A stretch of 64,000 bases of DNA from Gerris lacustris (Eukaryota > Arthropoda > Insecta > Hemiptera > Gerridae). The notes below the pieces were generated by a model. The model searched no databases, was not told where the DNA came from, and saw only the letters and a program-made list of their open reading frames with translations. Shown here piece by piece: positions 20,886-31,984 of this stretch. Position 1 is the stretch's first letter. Every line of letters starts with the position of its first letter. Position numbers and translations under genes: made by a program. The DNA is taken from NCBI GenBank assembly GCA_951217055.1, contig OX578278.1, positions 30,765,105-30,829,104 on the forward strand. Reading direction: 5' to 3'.

Positions 20886-22035
20886 GAGGTTCGATCATTG
20901 TATTACCCACATTGACAAATTTGGTTTATAAATACTTTCAAAATGTTAATTTCGGTTGAAAGGTTTGTAATTTAGGAACTCACCCGATATTTAAAATTTA
21001 ATTTGTAAAGAGAGGGGATGAATATCAAGATTTGGTGGTAGGGATGCCAGGGTTTTCTTTACTTTTCCTACCTAAAAAAGCAAAAAACATTTGATTCCAT
21101 TTTTTTGCTGACTCAAAAACTAAAGCTTACTTTTAAGCTAGAGCGTCAAAACTTGAGAGAAAAATCAGTCTTTTAGGCCTTTTTCACACAAGGCAACTCG
21201 TCCGCCCAAGCAACTATGAGGCCAGACACATGTGGCGCGCCAGACACATGTGGCACTCGCGTTCTTATCCCCACTAGTTGATTCAACTAAAAAGACTGCA
21301 AGGCATTCGGCCCTTCACACCAGTCAACTTAATTGAGTCGGCTGGGACATTTTTTCACTATGCAATGGCAGTTATTTTTTTTCTCTTTTAATTCCAATGT
21401 AGACTTATTGATTGAATATGTTCGTATTCGTCCCATGATATGGAACATAAGGTGCAGTGAATACAGTAAATCCTGTGCTGGATCAGGGCGTGAATCTCTT
21501 CGAATTATGGTCTTTAAATGCGGAAATAATTGAAGAGTTTATCCTCGTGGCTTAGAAGTTCCGGATATAATTGTAAGAAAGCGCCTATTTCCCCTATTCC
21601 TATTCTCTAACAAGGGAGGAACACACAATCTTCGACTAGATAAATTTCCTCCTTTATTGCTTTTCAGAAGAGCAAGCTCAAGAAGTACTCCTGCTTCCTC
21701 GGGTTCTAACATCGTACTGACCTCCCATTGGCAAGAAAAGTTGAATCACCTAAGCTGCCTCGTGTGAAAGAGGACTAAATTGATTTGTTGAGTCAGCAAA
21801 AAATTGAATGAAATGTTTTTTGTTTTTTGGGGGTAGAAAAAGTAAAGTAAGGTAAAACCCTGGCATGTAAATAAAAAATTCCTACCATCAAATCTTGATA
21901 TGCCCCCCCCCCCCCCGGTGTTTACAAATTGAATTTTAAATATCGGGTGAGTATCTAAATTACAAACCTTCCGAAATCAATATTTTGTATTTATAGACAA
22001 AATTTGTCAAAAGGTACCGGTTAAAATGTTTGCAA
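20886..22035. repeat. Inverted-repeat element within the copia-1 tail
   Basis: Diverged arms of about 230 bp (about 20890-21120 and 21785-22030) are reverse complements. They share caaatttggtttataaatac / gtatttatagacaaaatttg, aactcacccgatatttaaaa / ttttaaatatcgggtgagta, and a ttttgctgactc / gagtcagcaaaa pair. A poly-C run (about 21903-21916) interrupts the right arm. The spacer contains a second, probably inserted, element. Confidence 0.6.
21175..21776 (+). mobile_element. PIF/Harbinger-like remnant with a MADF-like segment
   Basis: The ends share ttttaggcctttttcacaca (left) and its diverged complement cgtgtgaaagaggactaaa (right), a pattern common in PIF/Harbinger elements. Inside, about 21393-21462 encodes LIEYVRIRPMIWNIRCSEYS, which resembles the start of a MADF DNA-binding domain, found in Harbinger accessory proteins and in insect regulators. 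The reading frame is short (21333-21533) and closed soon after, so this is a relic. A tandem pair, ccagacacatgtggc, lies at about 21222-21255. Confidence 0.4.
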
Positions 22036-22633
22036 TTAAGGAACTCACCCTTGTAGACTAGTTTGCAGGGACCTGAATTGATTGTTTTTAAAGCATTCTT
22101 TTTGAAGTTTTAAAGACCTCATTTACCTAATATCTAAAAATGTTAGGTATCTTTTTAGTGAAACAATCAGAAGAAACTAAAGCTACGAGTATTTGAGGCG
22201 TTGCGTTGTTTTTATAAGTTGTGAATAGTTTACAGTTACTTTGTCCCATGGCCAAATAACAAAAATTAAATATTTTGTTGTATACTTTGAATCAGTTTCA
22301 GAGCTCAAGAATAAGTAAAAATGCCATCATAATTCTTTCATATCGTCTTCAAATAATAAATATCATATAATAATCATTCTATAATAGTAATATTTCAAAT
22401 AATAATAATTATTGTTATTATATATTTATTATAACAATATAATTTTATCAACCAATATTGATATCAATAGTATTTTAATCTAGCTGAAGATGAAAAACCA
22501 ATACATGTTAAAAAAAAAAAGATAGGAGCTAATCCTACTAGGTATCTGAAAATTGTGTTAGCCAATATATAAATGGGAGCCAATACGGAAACTCTATTGG
22601 ACAAACCGCCTAAAACTGACCAAAAAATTAAAT
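22036..22633. other. AT-rich, no gene seen
   Basis: No ORF, element end or repeat copy was recognised, apart from short AT-rich inverted repeats around 22380-22450. Confidence 0.4.
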
Positions 22634-22696
22634 GAGAGAGATTGTAAAGATGGTTGATGAGGTGTAAGAAATGAAAACTCCTATTTCATAGAGTGA

Positions 22697-22730
22697 GACG
22701 TTTCGACCCTTAACATAAGGTCATCTTCAG
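22697..22730 (-). ncRNA. Hammerhead-ribozyme-like core, left arm
   Basis: This is the mirror image of the core at 23310-23343, read on the minus strand: CUGAAGA, stem II, GAAAC, then GUC as the cleavage triplet. Confidence 0.5.
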
Positions 22731-23309
22731 TCGTTTTTTTATTAATATCTTAATAATCATGGAATGTTGGTAATGGTTGTTGTTAAAAACATATCTATCT
22801 CCATAGGAGAGGGTCAAAATTAAAATTAATTAAATTAGTCAAATAAAAATTACTAATTAATCCTATACCAACTTCATCAATGCTACGGTTTTTTTTTATT
22901 TTATAATAAATATTAAATATATAAATAAAAATTAAATAACAGGGTACATTTAAACTTAACACAATAAAATGATACATTACCAAGTAAAAAACATTATAAA
23001 AACAGACACAAAAAAATCTAACATTTTTTTGTGTCTGTTTTTATAATGTTTTTTACTTGGTAATGTATCATTTTATTGTGTTAAGTTTAAATGTACCCTG
23101 TTATTTAATTTTTATTTATATATTTAATATTTATTATAAAATAAAAAAAAACCGTAGCATTGATGAAGTTGGTATAGGATTAATTAGTAATTTTTATTTG
23201 ACTAATTTAATTAATTTTAATTTTGACCCTCTCCTATGGAGATAGATATGTTTTTAACAACAACCATTACCAACATTCCATGATTATTAAGATATTAATA
23301 AAAAAACGA

Positions 23310-23343
23310 CTGAAGATGACCTTATGTTAAGGGTCGAAACGTC
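23310..23343 (+). ncRNA. Hammerhead-ribozyme-like core, right arm
   Basis: The sequence reads CUGAAGA (CUGANGA consensus), stem II (gacctt ... aagggtc with one bulge), then GAAAC-GUC, with predicted cleavage after 23343. Stem III is only the self-complementary ACGU, as in minimal hammerheads of Penelope-like elements and some satellites, which work best as dimers. Stem I is weak here (two clear pairs). Confidence 0.5.
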
Positions 23344-23406
23344 TCACTCTATGAAATAGGAGTTTTCATTTCTTACACCTCATCAACCATCTTTACAATC
23401 TCTCTC

Positions 23407-24804
23407 AGTAAATTTAGAAGGGTGTACTACACAGATTAATAATATTTTATGTTATTATTAATTTAATCTTATACAAAAAATTAAATTAATATATATTTTA
23501 TTCCCATCCATTACTCATCTAAGGGTGCATGGGAGAAACAACAAGTCATATTTCGATCAATTAAGATTTAGTATAACTACGTCTGGCATCTCAATACGTA
23601 GTCATGTGAAAAACTGAATGCCGAGGAATAGGGATAAAAGCCCATGAAAACTAAAAGGTGATTTCAGATGTTTCTGGAGAGAAACAAGTCAACATTTTTT
23701 TATCCTCGTGTGTCCATTTTTCTCAACAAATGTTTGTGTAAACTTGAAAATTATATTTCTACGAGCTGAATGGTTTATAGATTATAATTTACCTAATCAA
23801 ATCTTAGTACCGTAAATAACTTATCTGTAAGACTGAATATTTTTCTCGTTTTATCAAAATAAATCTCATAAAAAAGAATAAATACACATTTTCTATCGGA
23901 TCAATTTGTGAATCTAAACCATTCTTGAATAAACTTCGTACACACAAAATTTCAAAAAATCAGTCTAGCCGTATAAGAGGAGTTCAGAGACGCATATACA
24001 CGGACAAAGAAATCTATCTATATAAATAAAGAAGAAGGTCTGAGGGTGATGTATCTATGTGGGTATGTCCTCTATACAAATCTACAGTTTTATCCCAATT
24101 TGATGAATATTTACACACTTTTCCTTAAAAGCAAGGGGGAAGCCACTGTCTACATGAATTTTAGAAATTTAAATTTTGGTACAAAGGGGTACGGGGTACA
24201 AGTAATGAATACGGGGTCAAAGTAATGAATATCCTTCATGATGCATGTCGTTGAAAAGCTCTAAGAGCACAGTAATTATTGTTATGTACAGTTTATCAAA
24301 TTTAAATTTAGGGGGGGGGGGGTTACATTTTGGATATTTGCAAAATATTTTATCAAAGAGGAGGGGGTATATGTGGGTGGGATAGAATCTAGATATTCTG
24401 ACATAGTAGAATAATTTAAATGTTTCTTGATGATAGTTCATAAATTTGTCAAATTAAAATAATAATCAGTAGCGAAACACGGATATCCAGCTAGTATATA
24501 TGTACATAAAGATGTCAAAATATAAGTAGGTAACACGCTAGAGTCGTAATACCTGTTATATTTGCAATACAGCGTTGTTAATTTCGGACATTATTGTTAT
24601 TGCCAATGTTTATTATGTGGAGTTATAGAAGCTATAATGGCGTGTCAGTCGGACTTCTGCCTATGGCTCAAAATAAGAATTATTTTTTGCTCTAGGCATT
24701 TTATTCGGCAGAGGCAAAAGCGCGTTGGAAACATTATAGCAACTTTTCTGGTCAACTCAAGTTAAAATTATTAATTTAAAAAAAAAAAAAATTCCTTTTG
24801 TTTA
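23407..24804. other. AT-rich, no gene seen
   Basis: It includes a poly-G run at about 24311-24321 and a tail-like segment at 24000-24060. The short ORFs (for example the minus-strand one at 24217-24441) have no recognisable domain. Confidence 0.4.
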
Positions 24805-25275
24805 GTAGCCAGCCATATTGGCCGCCATCTTGAAAATATTAAGTGTGAAATTTTAATAGTTGCATATTCTTTTTCTACACTTCAAGACCTTTAAATTGAT
24901 GTATAACATGTCTTGGTGACTAAAAACATATTTTTTTCACCCGCCATATTGGCCGCCATCTTGAAAATATTAGGTGTGACATTTTAATAGTTGCATATTC
25001 TTTTCCTACATTTCAAGACCTTTAATTTGATGTATAAAATGTCATGATTACTAAAAACATTTTTTTTAATCATCCGCCATATTTGCCGCCATCTTGAAAA
25101 TATTAAGACTGAAAAATCAAAAATGTGTCCAGTTGTCATAAATGCCGAGATGCACCTGTGTGCTGAATTTCATGTTCCTAGCTATAGTAGTTTATGAATT
25201 GAAACTAGCAACGGACAGACAGAGCTGTTATATAAGGTTTCTTTTTGTACTTCGTACAGGAACCTAAAAATTCAT
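24805..25275 (-). repeat. Dispersed repeat family A, copy 2, with three tandem units
   Basis: Three tandem units of about 130 bp start near 24808, 24942 and 25073. Each begins with gccatatt.gccgccatcttg, followed by gaaaatatta. They are followed by the ggacagacagagctgttata and gtacttcgtacaggaacct modules. The order and orientation are the reverse of the copy at 191-540. Confidence 0.65.
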
Positions 25276-25719
25276 ATTTCAAACCATAGAATCTATATCC
25301 TCTCTTAAAAATATGGCCTTCAATTTTTTTATTTTTTATTTGTAGTTTCTTTTCACTAGAAGTGCTCATCAACATTTTTTTAAAGAATTTAAAAATCCTC
25401 AGCCAACAGTTTACGCCCTTCTTTTTATCTCCATCCGTTCTCGAGAAAAGTACGAATCCTTGTATATCAAGCTCAGACTCATTACATATTTCTCAGCATA
25501 CGATACTATTGTAGCATTACATAGTACATATATGATGTATATAATATATTAGTAAAATTATATATATTTATTTTGAAGGAGTTGTGGTGAGATGACCGCT
25601 AGTACCGAGAATGGTCTAAAACGAGTAAGCTGTTTATACAAAGATTGGCATAGCACAGTAAAGCATAATTTCGTGGCGTTTGCGTTTGAGGCAAATCCAT
25701 TTTTACTTACTCATATAAA
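25276..25719. other. AT-rich, no gene seen
   Basis: No ORF, structured element or recognised repeat was found. Confidence 0.4.
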
Positions 25720-26170
25720 GTAAAAGTAATGTAATGGCGCGAAAATTCAATTTTGAGATTTAAACGGATTTACATACGTTTTGAGGTCCCCTGTGTCCAA
25801 AAAAGAGGTTTTTAAAAAATGTCCGTCTGTCTGTGCAGACGCCTGGAGCCTAAACTACAGGACTGATTTAGACGAAATTTGGCATACATGTTCAGAAAAA
25901 TCATACCCCGAGGCAAAATCGAAAAATGAATTTTAGCTTCAAATTTGGGGGCAAAAAAAAATTAAAATGTAGTCCATTTCAATACGAATCTAACGATATA
26001 AGCCGTTTTTCTGGGAAAAATCTAGTTTCTGAGAAAATAGACGGAGAGAGCCCGGGTTCAATTCCCCGCCGAGAAGAAGTTATTTTTATGATAGATTTTA
26101 ATGAAATATTCAATAATAATTAAATGTAGCTATGAAAACTAATAAATGGATCGTATATGAGAAAGTTTGT
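25720..26170 (+). repeat. Dispersed repeat family B, fuller copy
   Basis: Modules in order: gagatttaaacggatttaca, a gaggtcccctgtgtcc block, tgtctgtgcagacgcctgga, gacgaaatttggcatacatg, tttttctgggaaaaatctag, and a box cccgggttcaattccccgcc (about 26050-26070) that resembles a pol III B box (GGTTCAATTCC). Copies in the reverse orientation are at 29165-29640 and 41715-42260. No convincing A box was found, so tRNA origin is uncertain. Confidence 0.6.
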
Positions 26171-26930
26171 CAGAGTTGTGTTGGACCAATTTTTCATATT
26201 CGAGGGCTAACTAAATAACTAAGAACTAGCTGAGAACCATAATATTTGAAGATTATTATAAAGATTTTAGTATCGACCATGATTTAGCAACAACATAGAC
26301 ATGATATTATAATATTCCAGACTAGACAAATTAAATAATTATTTCTAACATTTTCAATCTTCAAAAGTTTAAATAATCATAGTAATATTATAATTTTCTA
26401 AAAAAAAAAAAAAAAAAAATCAATATTATTTTTCTTACAAAAAACAAATAAAAGTACGACATTAATAACGCAAATAAAATCCATATAATTATGTCAGTTA
26501 AAAATGTAAATATTGTGACGTTTTAGAAAACAGAAATAAATAAAAAAAATAAAAAATACTCAGACCTACATGGTAATCTAACCTTCCGTGGAATGTGATT
26601 GTCAGAGACATCTAGCGGCAAAAGTATGCAACAAGCTTTAGGGTATACGCAGCCTTAATAATGATATATAAAACATTAATGCTATACAAATAGTATAATA
26701 TATTTAAATATTATATAATGTATTTATTCACATATATTATTATTTATTTATATATATTTATTCAATGTCATATTATTTATTTACTTATGTATTATTATTT
26801 ATTTACATATATTTATCTAATGACATTATTTATTTATATTTTTATTTCAAATTGTTATTTATTATTTGAATCAATTAAATTAACATTTAAAGTTAAGTGC
26901 AATTCATGACCTTTCTCTGAAGATCAAAAA
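26171..26930. repeat. AT-rich tail of copia-1 with diverged tandem repeat
   Basis: There is a poly-A run at about 26400-26419. From about 26720 to 26850 two or three diverged units repeat attatttatttacatatattt followed by an aatgtcat/aatgacat box. The last 60 bp before the polypurine tract are probably native copia 3' untranslated sequence. Confidence 0.45.
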
Positions 26931-26941
26931 TTGAGGAGGAG
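26931..26941 (+). promoter_or_regulatory. copia-1 polypurine tract
   Basis: ttgaggaggag directly precedes the 3' LTR and should prime plus-strand DNA synthesis. Confidence 0.8.
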
Positions 26942-27065
26942 TGTTAAGAATTGACATTTGACATAACTTGTTTTATATTTGTAACTTGCCATATTTACTT
27001 TTGTTCAAGAAAATGTTTAAATAAATTCAGTTCCACTCTCGCTATAAAACTCTCAACTTTCTTTA
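26942..27065 (+). repeat. copia-1 3' LTR (124 bp)
   Basis: It matches 4040-4163 base for base by eye and is followed by the target duplication gctat at 27066-27070. Confidence 0.92.
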
Positions 27066-27070
27066 GCTAT

Positions 27071-28230
27071 TAAAAATGAAAAAAAAAAAAACTGTTCATT
27101 CGTCTCGATTTATGATTTTTACATCATAACAATTACGTCAAATTTAATCAAAATCGGACAAGTATAGTTTAGGCTGCTCCGTCTGCACAGACCACCATTT
27201 TCAAAAACCACTGTAACTACGTACTCTATACCAGCGTTTCTCAACCTTTTTGACCCGCGACCCAATAAATTTGTTTGAAATCATTCCGCGGCCCAATGCT
27301 TACTCAAGTGTGTTTACGTCTTTTGCTTACGTTTTTTGTAAAAATACGTTTTCTGAGTCATTTGCTTAAGTTCCGTAATAAATGATAAATGAAATTACAT
27401 CGAAGCGCAATAAGCAAAATAAGTATGAGTTCTAATCAAAAGTACTAAAGTACTCATTACTAACAAAATACGATTATGATATTTAACATTTACACAATCT
27501 AATTTAAAGTAAAAATTAAACACTCAGGCAAAACTCTAGGCAAATAATAAATACACACCAAAACACTTAAAAGAAACGTTCAAACAGTTAAAAAACAAAT
27601 CTATGAGTATTAAATCTATGACTTTCTGGATATGGGGTTAAATAAACACACACACGCATAAATTAGAGGGACCCCCTCCATCTCATAGACATAAACTATG
27701 GCCCACCATATCATTTTATCAGCATTTTTTCTAACGTCTCTCACTATCTCCCCACCGAATACAACTACTTGGCAAGTCGTTTTCAGGAGACAGACACCGC
27801 AGTCGCAGTATCGCTGTACTCGGTAAAAAACCGAAAGAACTCGCATTCGATACAGATACTGCCTACCTCTAGACTGCCGCACTATTTTATCTCCCGCTCA
27901 AATTTTTACTCTTTCGATTGTCATACTACTGCAGACTAATGAAAAATAGTAAATGTTTAAGATCTTATCTTATATTTATTTTTTACCTGTTAATGCATGC
28001 ATTTGTTTTTACAAATTCCTTTGCGACCCAAAACAAATTTACCGCGACCCAAAGGTTGAAAATCGCTGCTCTATACTTCATATAAAAAGATCGGTCTAAG
28101 ACAACCAAGACAAACTTCCTTATATATACTTATTACTTAGCCCAGTGTGTTCCATTTATTAGTTTTCGAAGTACGTTTAATTATTATTGAAAATTATGTT
28201 AAAATGTATCATATAAATAACAATTTATAA
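27071..28230 (-). repeat. Family B copy split by an hAT element
   Basis: 27100-27231 (ccgtctgcacagaccaccat and neighbours) and 28069-28230 (tcggtctaagacaaccaaga, cagtgtgttccatttatta) are family B modules, as at 41700-41830. They are interrupted exactly by the hAT insertion and its duplication. Confidence 0.5.
27232..28068. mobile_element. Non-autonomous hAT element (837 bp) with 8-bp TSD
   Basis: The ends are CAGCGTTTCTCAACC and GGTTGAAAATCGCTG (imperfect inverted repeats). The perfect 8-bp duplication ctctatac flanks it (27224-27231 and 28069-28076). Subterminal gcgaccca motifs occur near both ends. No transposase frame remains. Confidence 0.85.
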
Positions 28231-28264
28231 TAAATATAACGTATATAGAGTAGTTAAACTCGTC

Positions 28265-28700
28265 ACCTTATTTGATTGAATTATTAATAAGTAAGATGGA
28301 CCCTTTAAATGTGAATAATACAAACAAATTAAATAATTTGAATAGAGACGTTTTGACACTTTCGTATAGGGTCATCATCAGTCATACTCTTTTATTCTGC
28401 AATAACAACCATAATTCATTAACATGAATGTCTTAATCAAGAGCAAGAAATATTTTGAGTGGAGAATTATTTACAATTATTAACTAAAATGTCTAAACTT
28501 ACATTAAGAGTGTTTAAGATTTCGCAATTTTCTCATCTACATAAGAGAAAGTCATTAATTTTAATACAAAACATTAAAATTAATAGAAACATTAACACAC
28601 ACTTTAATAAAAACATTGTCAGTTACACTTAAAAATAGCTTCCCTTAACTTCGGTAATTTAAAAATAGAGAAATACATAAATAAAACTTACAAAAATACT
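28265..28700 (-). repeat. Penelope-like terminal repeat fragment
   Basis: The fragment is placed by the hammerhead-like motif at 28347-28381 and by AT-rich flanks resembling those of the other hammerhead-bearing repeats. No GIY-YIG or RT frame is present. Confidence 0.35.
28347..28381 (-). ncRNA. Hammerhead-like core, probably inactive
   Basis: On the minus strand it reads CUGAUGA, a stem II region (gaccctatacgaaagtgtc), then AAAACGUC. The core GAAA has become AAAA, which changes an essential G, so cleavage is unlikely. Confidence 0.45.
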
Positions 28701-28880
28701 CTGCCAATTTAGAGTGGCACATAGCTTCCTCGCGTCCTATTTCGTATACTTAAGTGATTTTATGCTTTTACAGCCCATAATTATCAAATTTATTTAATTC
28801 TGAAAATCCATCCAAATTTCATAAAAATCAGATGAGTACTTTTGAATATATGTAGGTTCTCAATTCTCAATGAACATTTA
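28700..28880 (+). repeat. Dispersed repeat family D, copy 1
   Basis: It contains tggcacatagcttcctcgcg followed by tcctat and tatgcttttacagccca. Related copies are at 34630-34830, 35660-35740 and 45175-45310. Confidence 0.5.
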
Positions 28881-29164
28881 ATTATTTAAAATTATTAAAT
28901 TTAACATATGTGACAATGAACATTATAAAGTACTATTTTATTACAATTTGTAAATGTACATCATATATCTACGGAAATGATTAAAATATTACAATTATTC
29001 TTTAGGTAAACAATATTTAAGTGAGAAAACTTCATTGATTACTCTGTGAGAACGTTAGGAGCGCTGTCTGGAAGAGGGAAGTGGTATACTAATCATAAGC
29101 GAACTAATATTTAATTTTAGTATAAATTATACAATTAATTGCTATTGCTATATTATGTTATTAT
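28881..29164. other. AT-rich, no gene seen
   Basis: No ORF or recognised repeat was found. Confidence 0.4.
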
Positions 29165-29640
29165 CCCTGTACAAAAAAGTAGCTTCCCGGCAGGGAATCT
29201 ACTCTCCTCCGCGTTAAAGCCATTTTCTCAGGAACTAGATTTTTTCCGGGAAAACTGCTTACATCGCTACATTCGTATTTAAATGAACTACATTTCAGAA
29301 TCAAAATTATTCAAAAGTTTTAATCAAAATCGTCGGAACCATTTTTGAGAAATCTTTTTTCACGTTTATTCAGAGATTTTGTGGTGTAACGCCTCCAAAT
29401 TTCACGATTTCGCCTCGGGGTATGATGTTTCTGAACATATATGCCAAATTTCGTCAAAATAGGCCCAGTAGTTTAGGCTACACGCGTCTGTAAAGACGGA
29501 CTGACATTTTTTGAAAACCACCTATTTGGACTCAGGGCACCTCAAAACGTGTAAATCCATCACTATCTCAAAATCTAATTTTCACACAATTCTTTCTCTT
29601 TATATGAGAAAATAAATAGGGGCGGAGGCCTACACTATTG
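29165..29640 (-). repeat. Dispersed repeat family B copy
   Basis: It holds the family B modules in reverse: cggcagggaatctactctcc, tttttccgggaaaactgc, tatgccaaatttcgtcaaaa, cgtctgtaaagacgg and ctcaaaacgtgtaaatcca. Confidence 0.6.
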
Positions 29641-30130
29641 TTACAATTAGAATTGTTTGACACTCAGGATAGCCAACGGAAGGTAGGTTTTCTCGGTGAG
29701 AGAATGCCATATAAGCAACCAAACAGTTTGGGATCAAGGCGTGCGCCCCTCATAGGCTTGCAACTGCGACCAGTTGTGAAAAAGAATTCAACCAGTTAGC
29801 CACGTTGTGTGATCTTGATTTAAGAAGAAGGAAGGAAAAACCAAAAAGGCGTTTTTGGCTTCATCTAATGATAGATCAGCGTCATCAGAAAGGGCAGTTT
29901 CAATTTTTATTTTTCAGATTTTAGTAATAACTTTGATAAATTTTTCGCATATTATCGAATGAGAACATTCGCCCAGACATTACTCATCAGGACACGAGGT
30001 GGAGGATATCCGTCTGCCCAGAAGAACGGCTCTCCGTTAAACTGATGTAAGAAAAATAATATGTTATTCAATTTAAAGGGTCTCTACTTAGACCTCGTTC
30101 CATTTGTGCTTATATCCTTATTTTACGGTG
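29641..30130. other. Unclassified intergenic sequence
   Basis: Moderate GC content. It includes agtttgggatcaaggcgtgc at about 29729. No ORF above background and no element ends. It ends at the copia-2 target duplication. Confidence 0.35.
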
Positions 30131-30135
30131 CAAAC

Positions 30136-30348
30136 TATTGAAATGAGTGCTTTAAGACGTAAGTAAAAACCACTGCGCTGTTTGGTACTGAATAAGTCAG
30201 TTTTATTTAACATACCATTATCAAGAGAAAACAAACACTCGACTATGAATACAAAACTATCAAAGGTAATATTTATATAAACTGGAGTGACATCTATCAT
30301 GTCATAAACAAACAAATAATAAATAAATGAAGCATTGCCAACTCAACA
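30136..30348 (-). repeat. copia-2 3' LTR (213 bp)
   Basis: On the minus strand it runs TGTTGAGTTGGC ... CATTTCAATA, with termini TG...TA as in copia-1. About two substitutions separate it from the 5' LTR. A minus-strand polypurine tract, gagaagagg, abuts it at 30349-30357. Confidence 0.9.
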
Positions 30349-30389
30349 CCTCTTCTCAATGCTGATTATCTTGAGCCACCTCTTCTTCA

Positions 30390-31886
30390 TCAAGTCGCCA
30401 GACCAATCTTCTTTAAAAGTTGAAGTAGTCTAGTATGACCCAGAGGCTTGGTTAAAAAATCTGCGAGCATGTTTTCTGTTGGGCAATACTCAAAGTTAAT
30501 AAGATTCTTATTCTTTAAATCTTTTATAAAATTATATTTTGTATCAATATGCTTGGTCCTGTCACTTATTTTTTCCATACTCAAAAGCTTTAAACACGAC
30601 TGGTTGTCTTCGTATATTTTAATACCTTTCACTTTTTCTCCTAGATCTTCAAGAACATTTCTAATAAATATAGCATGCTGGCATGTCTCGGACAAAGCTA
30701 TAAATTCGGCTTCGGTCGACGATAGTGCCACACAGTCTTGTTTTCTACTCCTCCAATCGATCATAACTCCGTTCCAGAAAAATAAGTAACCAGAATTTGA
30801 CTTCCTGTCACGTCTGTCATTAGCCCAGTCAGCGTCGGAATATCCATAAAGTATGTCATCATTGTTTGTATCACTTTTAAGTCTAATTTTGTAGTTCATG
30901 GTTGTCTTCAAATATTTCAAAATTCTCTTTACTTCAGTCCAATCGTGAATAGTCGGTTCGTTAACTTTTCTAGCAAGTATTGATGCAGATACTGCTATAT
31001 CTGGTCTTGTATTTACAGTTAAATATAATAACGCCCCTATAGCACTCCGATATAGATCTTTGTTTTCGAAAGTTTTCTTTTCTTTAAGGTTCAAAGAATT
31101 TTTATAATATCCAGTGTCCAATGGTAATGTAGATCCTTTTGCCTCTTCCAAACCGAATTTCATGAGTAATTTTTCAATGTAAGTTTTCTGCCAAAGTTGA
31201 ATTCCTCCAAAATTATCATAGCCAATTTGAATTCCCAAGTAGTATCTAAGATTTCCTAGACATTTTATTTCAAATTTATTTTTAATTTCAGTGACTACCT
31301 GCTTTATAAGTTGGTTACTTTCACTTGCCACAAGCATGTCATCCACATATATCAGAACGTAGATTACAGTTTTATTTTCATCTTCCTTCTTGTAAACACA
31401 TTGATCATAGTTACCTCTTCTGAATCCCAGTTCTTCTAGTAAATTATTTATTGTTTGGTTCCAAATTCTCGCAGCTTGCTTAAGTCCATAGAGTCCCTTC
31501 TTCAACTTGCATATCAACTTCTTGCCATTATCATCTGCTTCATAACCTTTAGGTTGACGCATATATATTTCACCTTCTAGTACTCCGTTTAGAAAAGCAG
31601 TTTTAAAATCATAATGAAAAATGTTTAAACCTTTTTTAGAAGCTAATGCCAAAAATAAACGCAAAGTGGTCTGACGAACAACTGGTGCAAAAACTTCATC
31701 ATAGTCTTGACCAAACTTTTGAGAAAAACCTTGGGCCACGATTCTCGCTTTATATTTACTCGGTTTTCCATTCTCATCCGATTTAATTTTGAACACCCAC
31801 TTGCAACCAACTATGTTTTTATTTTCAGGAATTTTCACTAACTCCCATGTCTGATTAGACTTCATGGCAGCTATTTCCTCGTCCAT
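30390..31886 (-). pseudogene. pol: copia-2 Pol, C-terminal half (RT and RNase H)
   Basis: The open frame of about 498 residues starts inside the RT region (MDEEIAAMKSNQTWELV). It has VGCKWVFKIKSDENGKP, HYDFKTAFLNGVLEGEIYM, YVLIYVDDMLVAS (YVDD active site) and then RNase H with YGYSDADWANDRRDRKS, LSSTEAEFIALS and KHIDTKYNFIKDL, ending at 30390. RT and RNase H active-site residues appear intact. Upstream pol (protease, integrase) is missing through an internal deletion ending near 31980, so there is no native start. The RT frame and the gag frame differ at the join. Confidence 0.88.
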
Positions 31887-31984
31887 GGCTTCAATCCACT
31901 TAGCTGAATCTTTTCTCTTTAAGGCTTCTTCTCTACTTCTTGGCTCAATCTGTATTTTATCATCACAGCAAAATCGCTGTAATG

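Larger units (their letters stand above)
22634..23406. repeat. 773-bp near-perfect palindrome (Penelope-related fold-back)
   Basis: The arms 22634-23016 and 23024-23406 are reverse complements almost throughout, with a 7-nt loop (tctaaca) centred on 23020. The same 62-residue ORF is read from each arm, which shows how little they differ. Each arm carries a hammerhead-like core. The outer ends are gagagagattgtaaagatgg and its complement. No clear target duplication was found. Two head-to-head copies of a Penelope-type terminal repeat would explain it. Confidence 0.8.
4035..27070 (+). mobile_element. Composite copia-type LTR retrotransposon with nested insertions (copia-1)
   Basis: Two identical 124-bp direct repeats bound the locus and are flanked by the perfect 5-bp target duplication gctat (4035-4039 and 27066-27070). 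A primer site follows the left LTR and a polypurine tract precedes the right one. Inside are an open copia-type gag, then the rest of the polyprotein (protease, integrase, RT, RNase H), interrupted by a gypsy-type element. The region between the pol stop and the polypurine tract is 6.85 kb and carries several other insertions. Identical LTRs suggest a recent insertion, but at 124 bp they have little dating power. Confidence 0.9.

Noticed and set aside
22795..23245. Two 62-codon frames in opposite orientation
   Set aside because: They are the same sequence read from the two arms of the palindrome, hydrophobic through AT bias, and not a gene pair.
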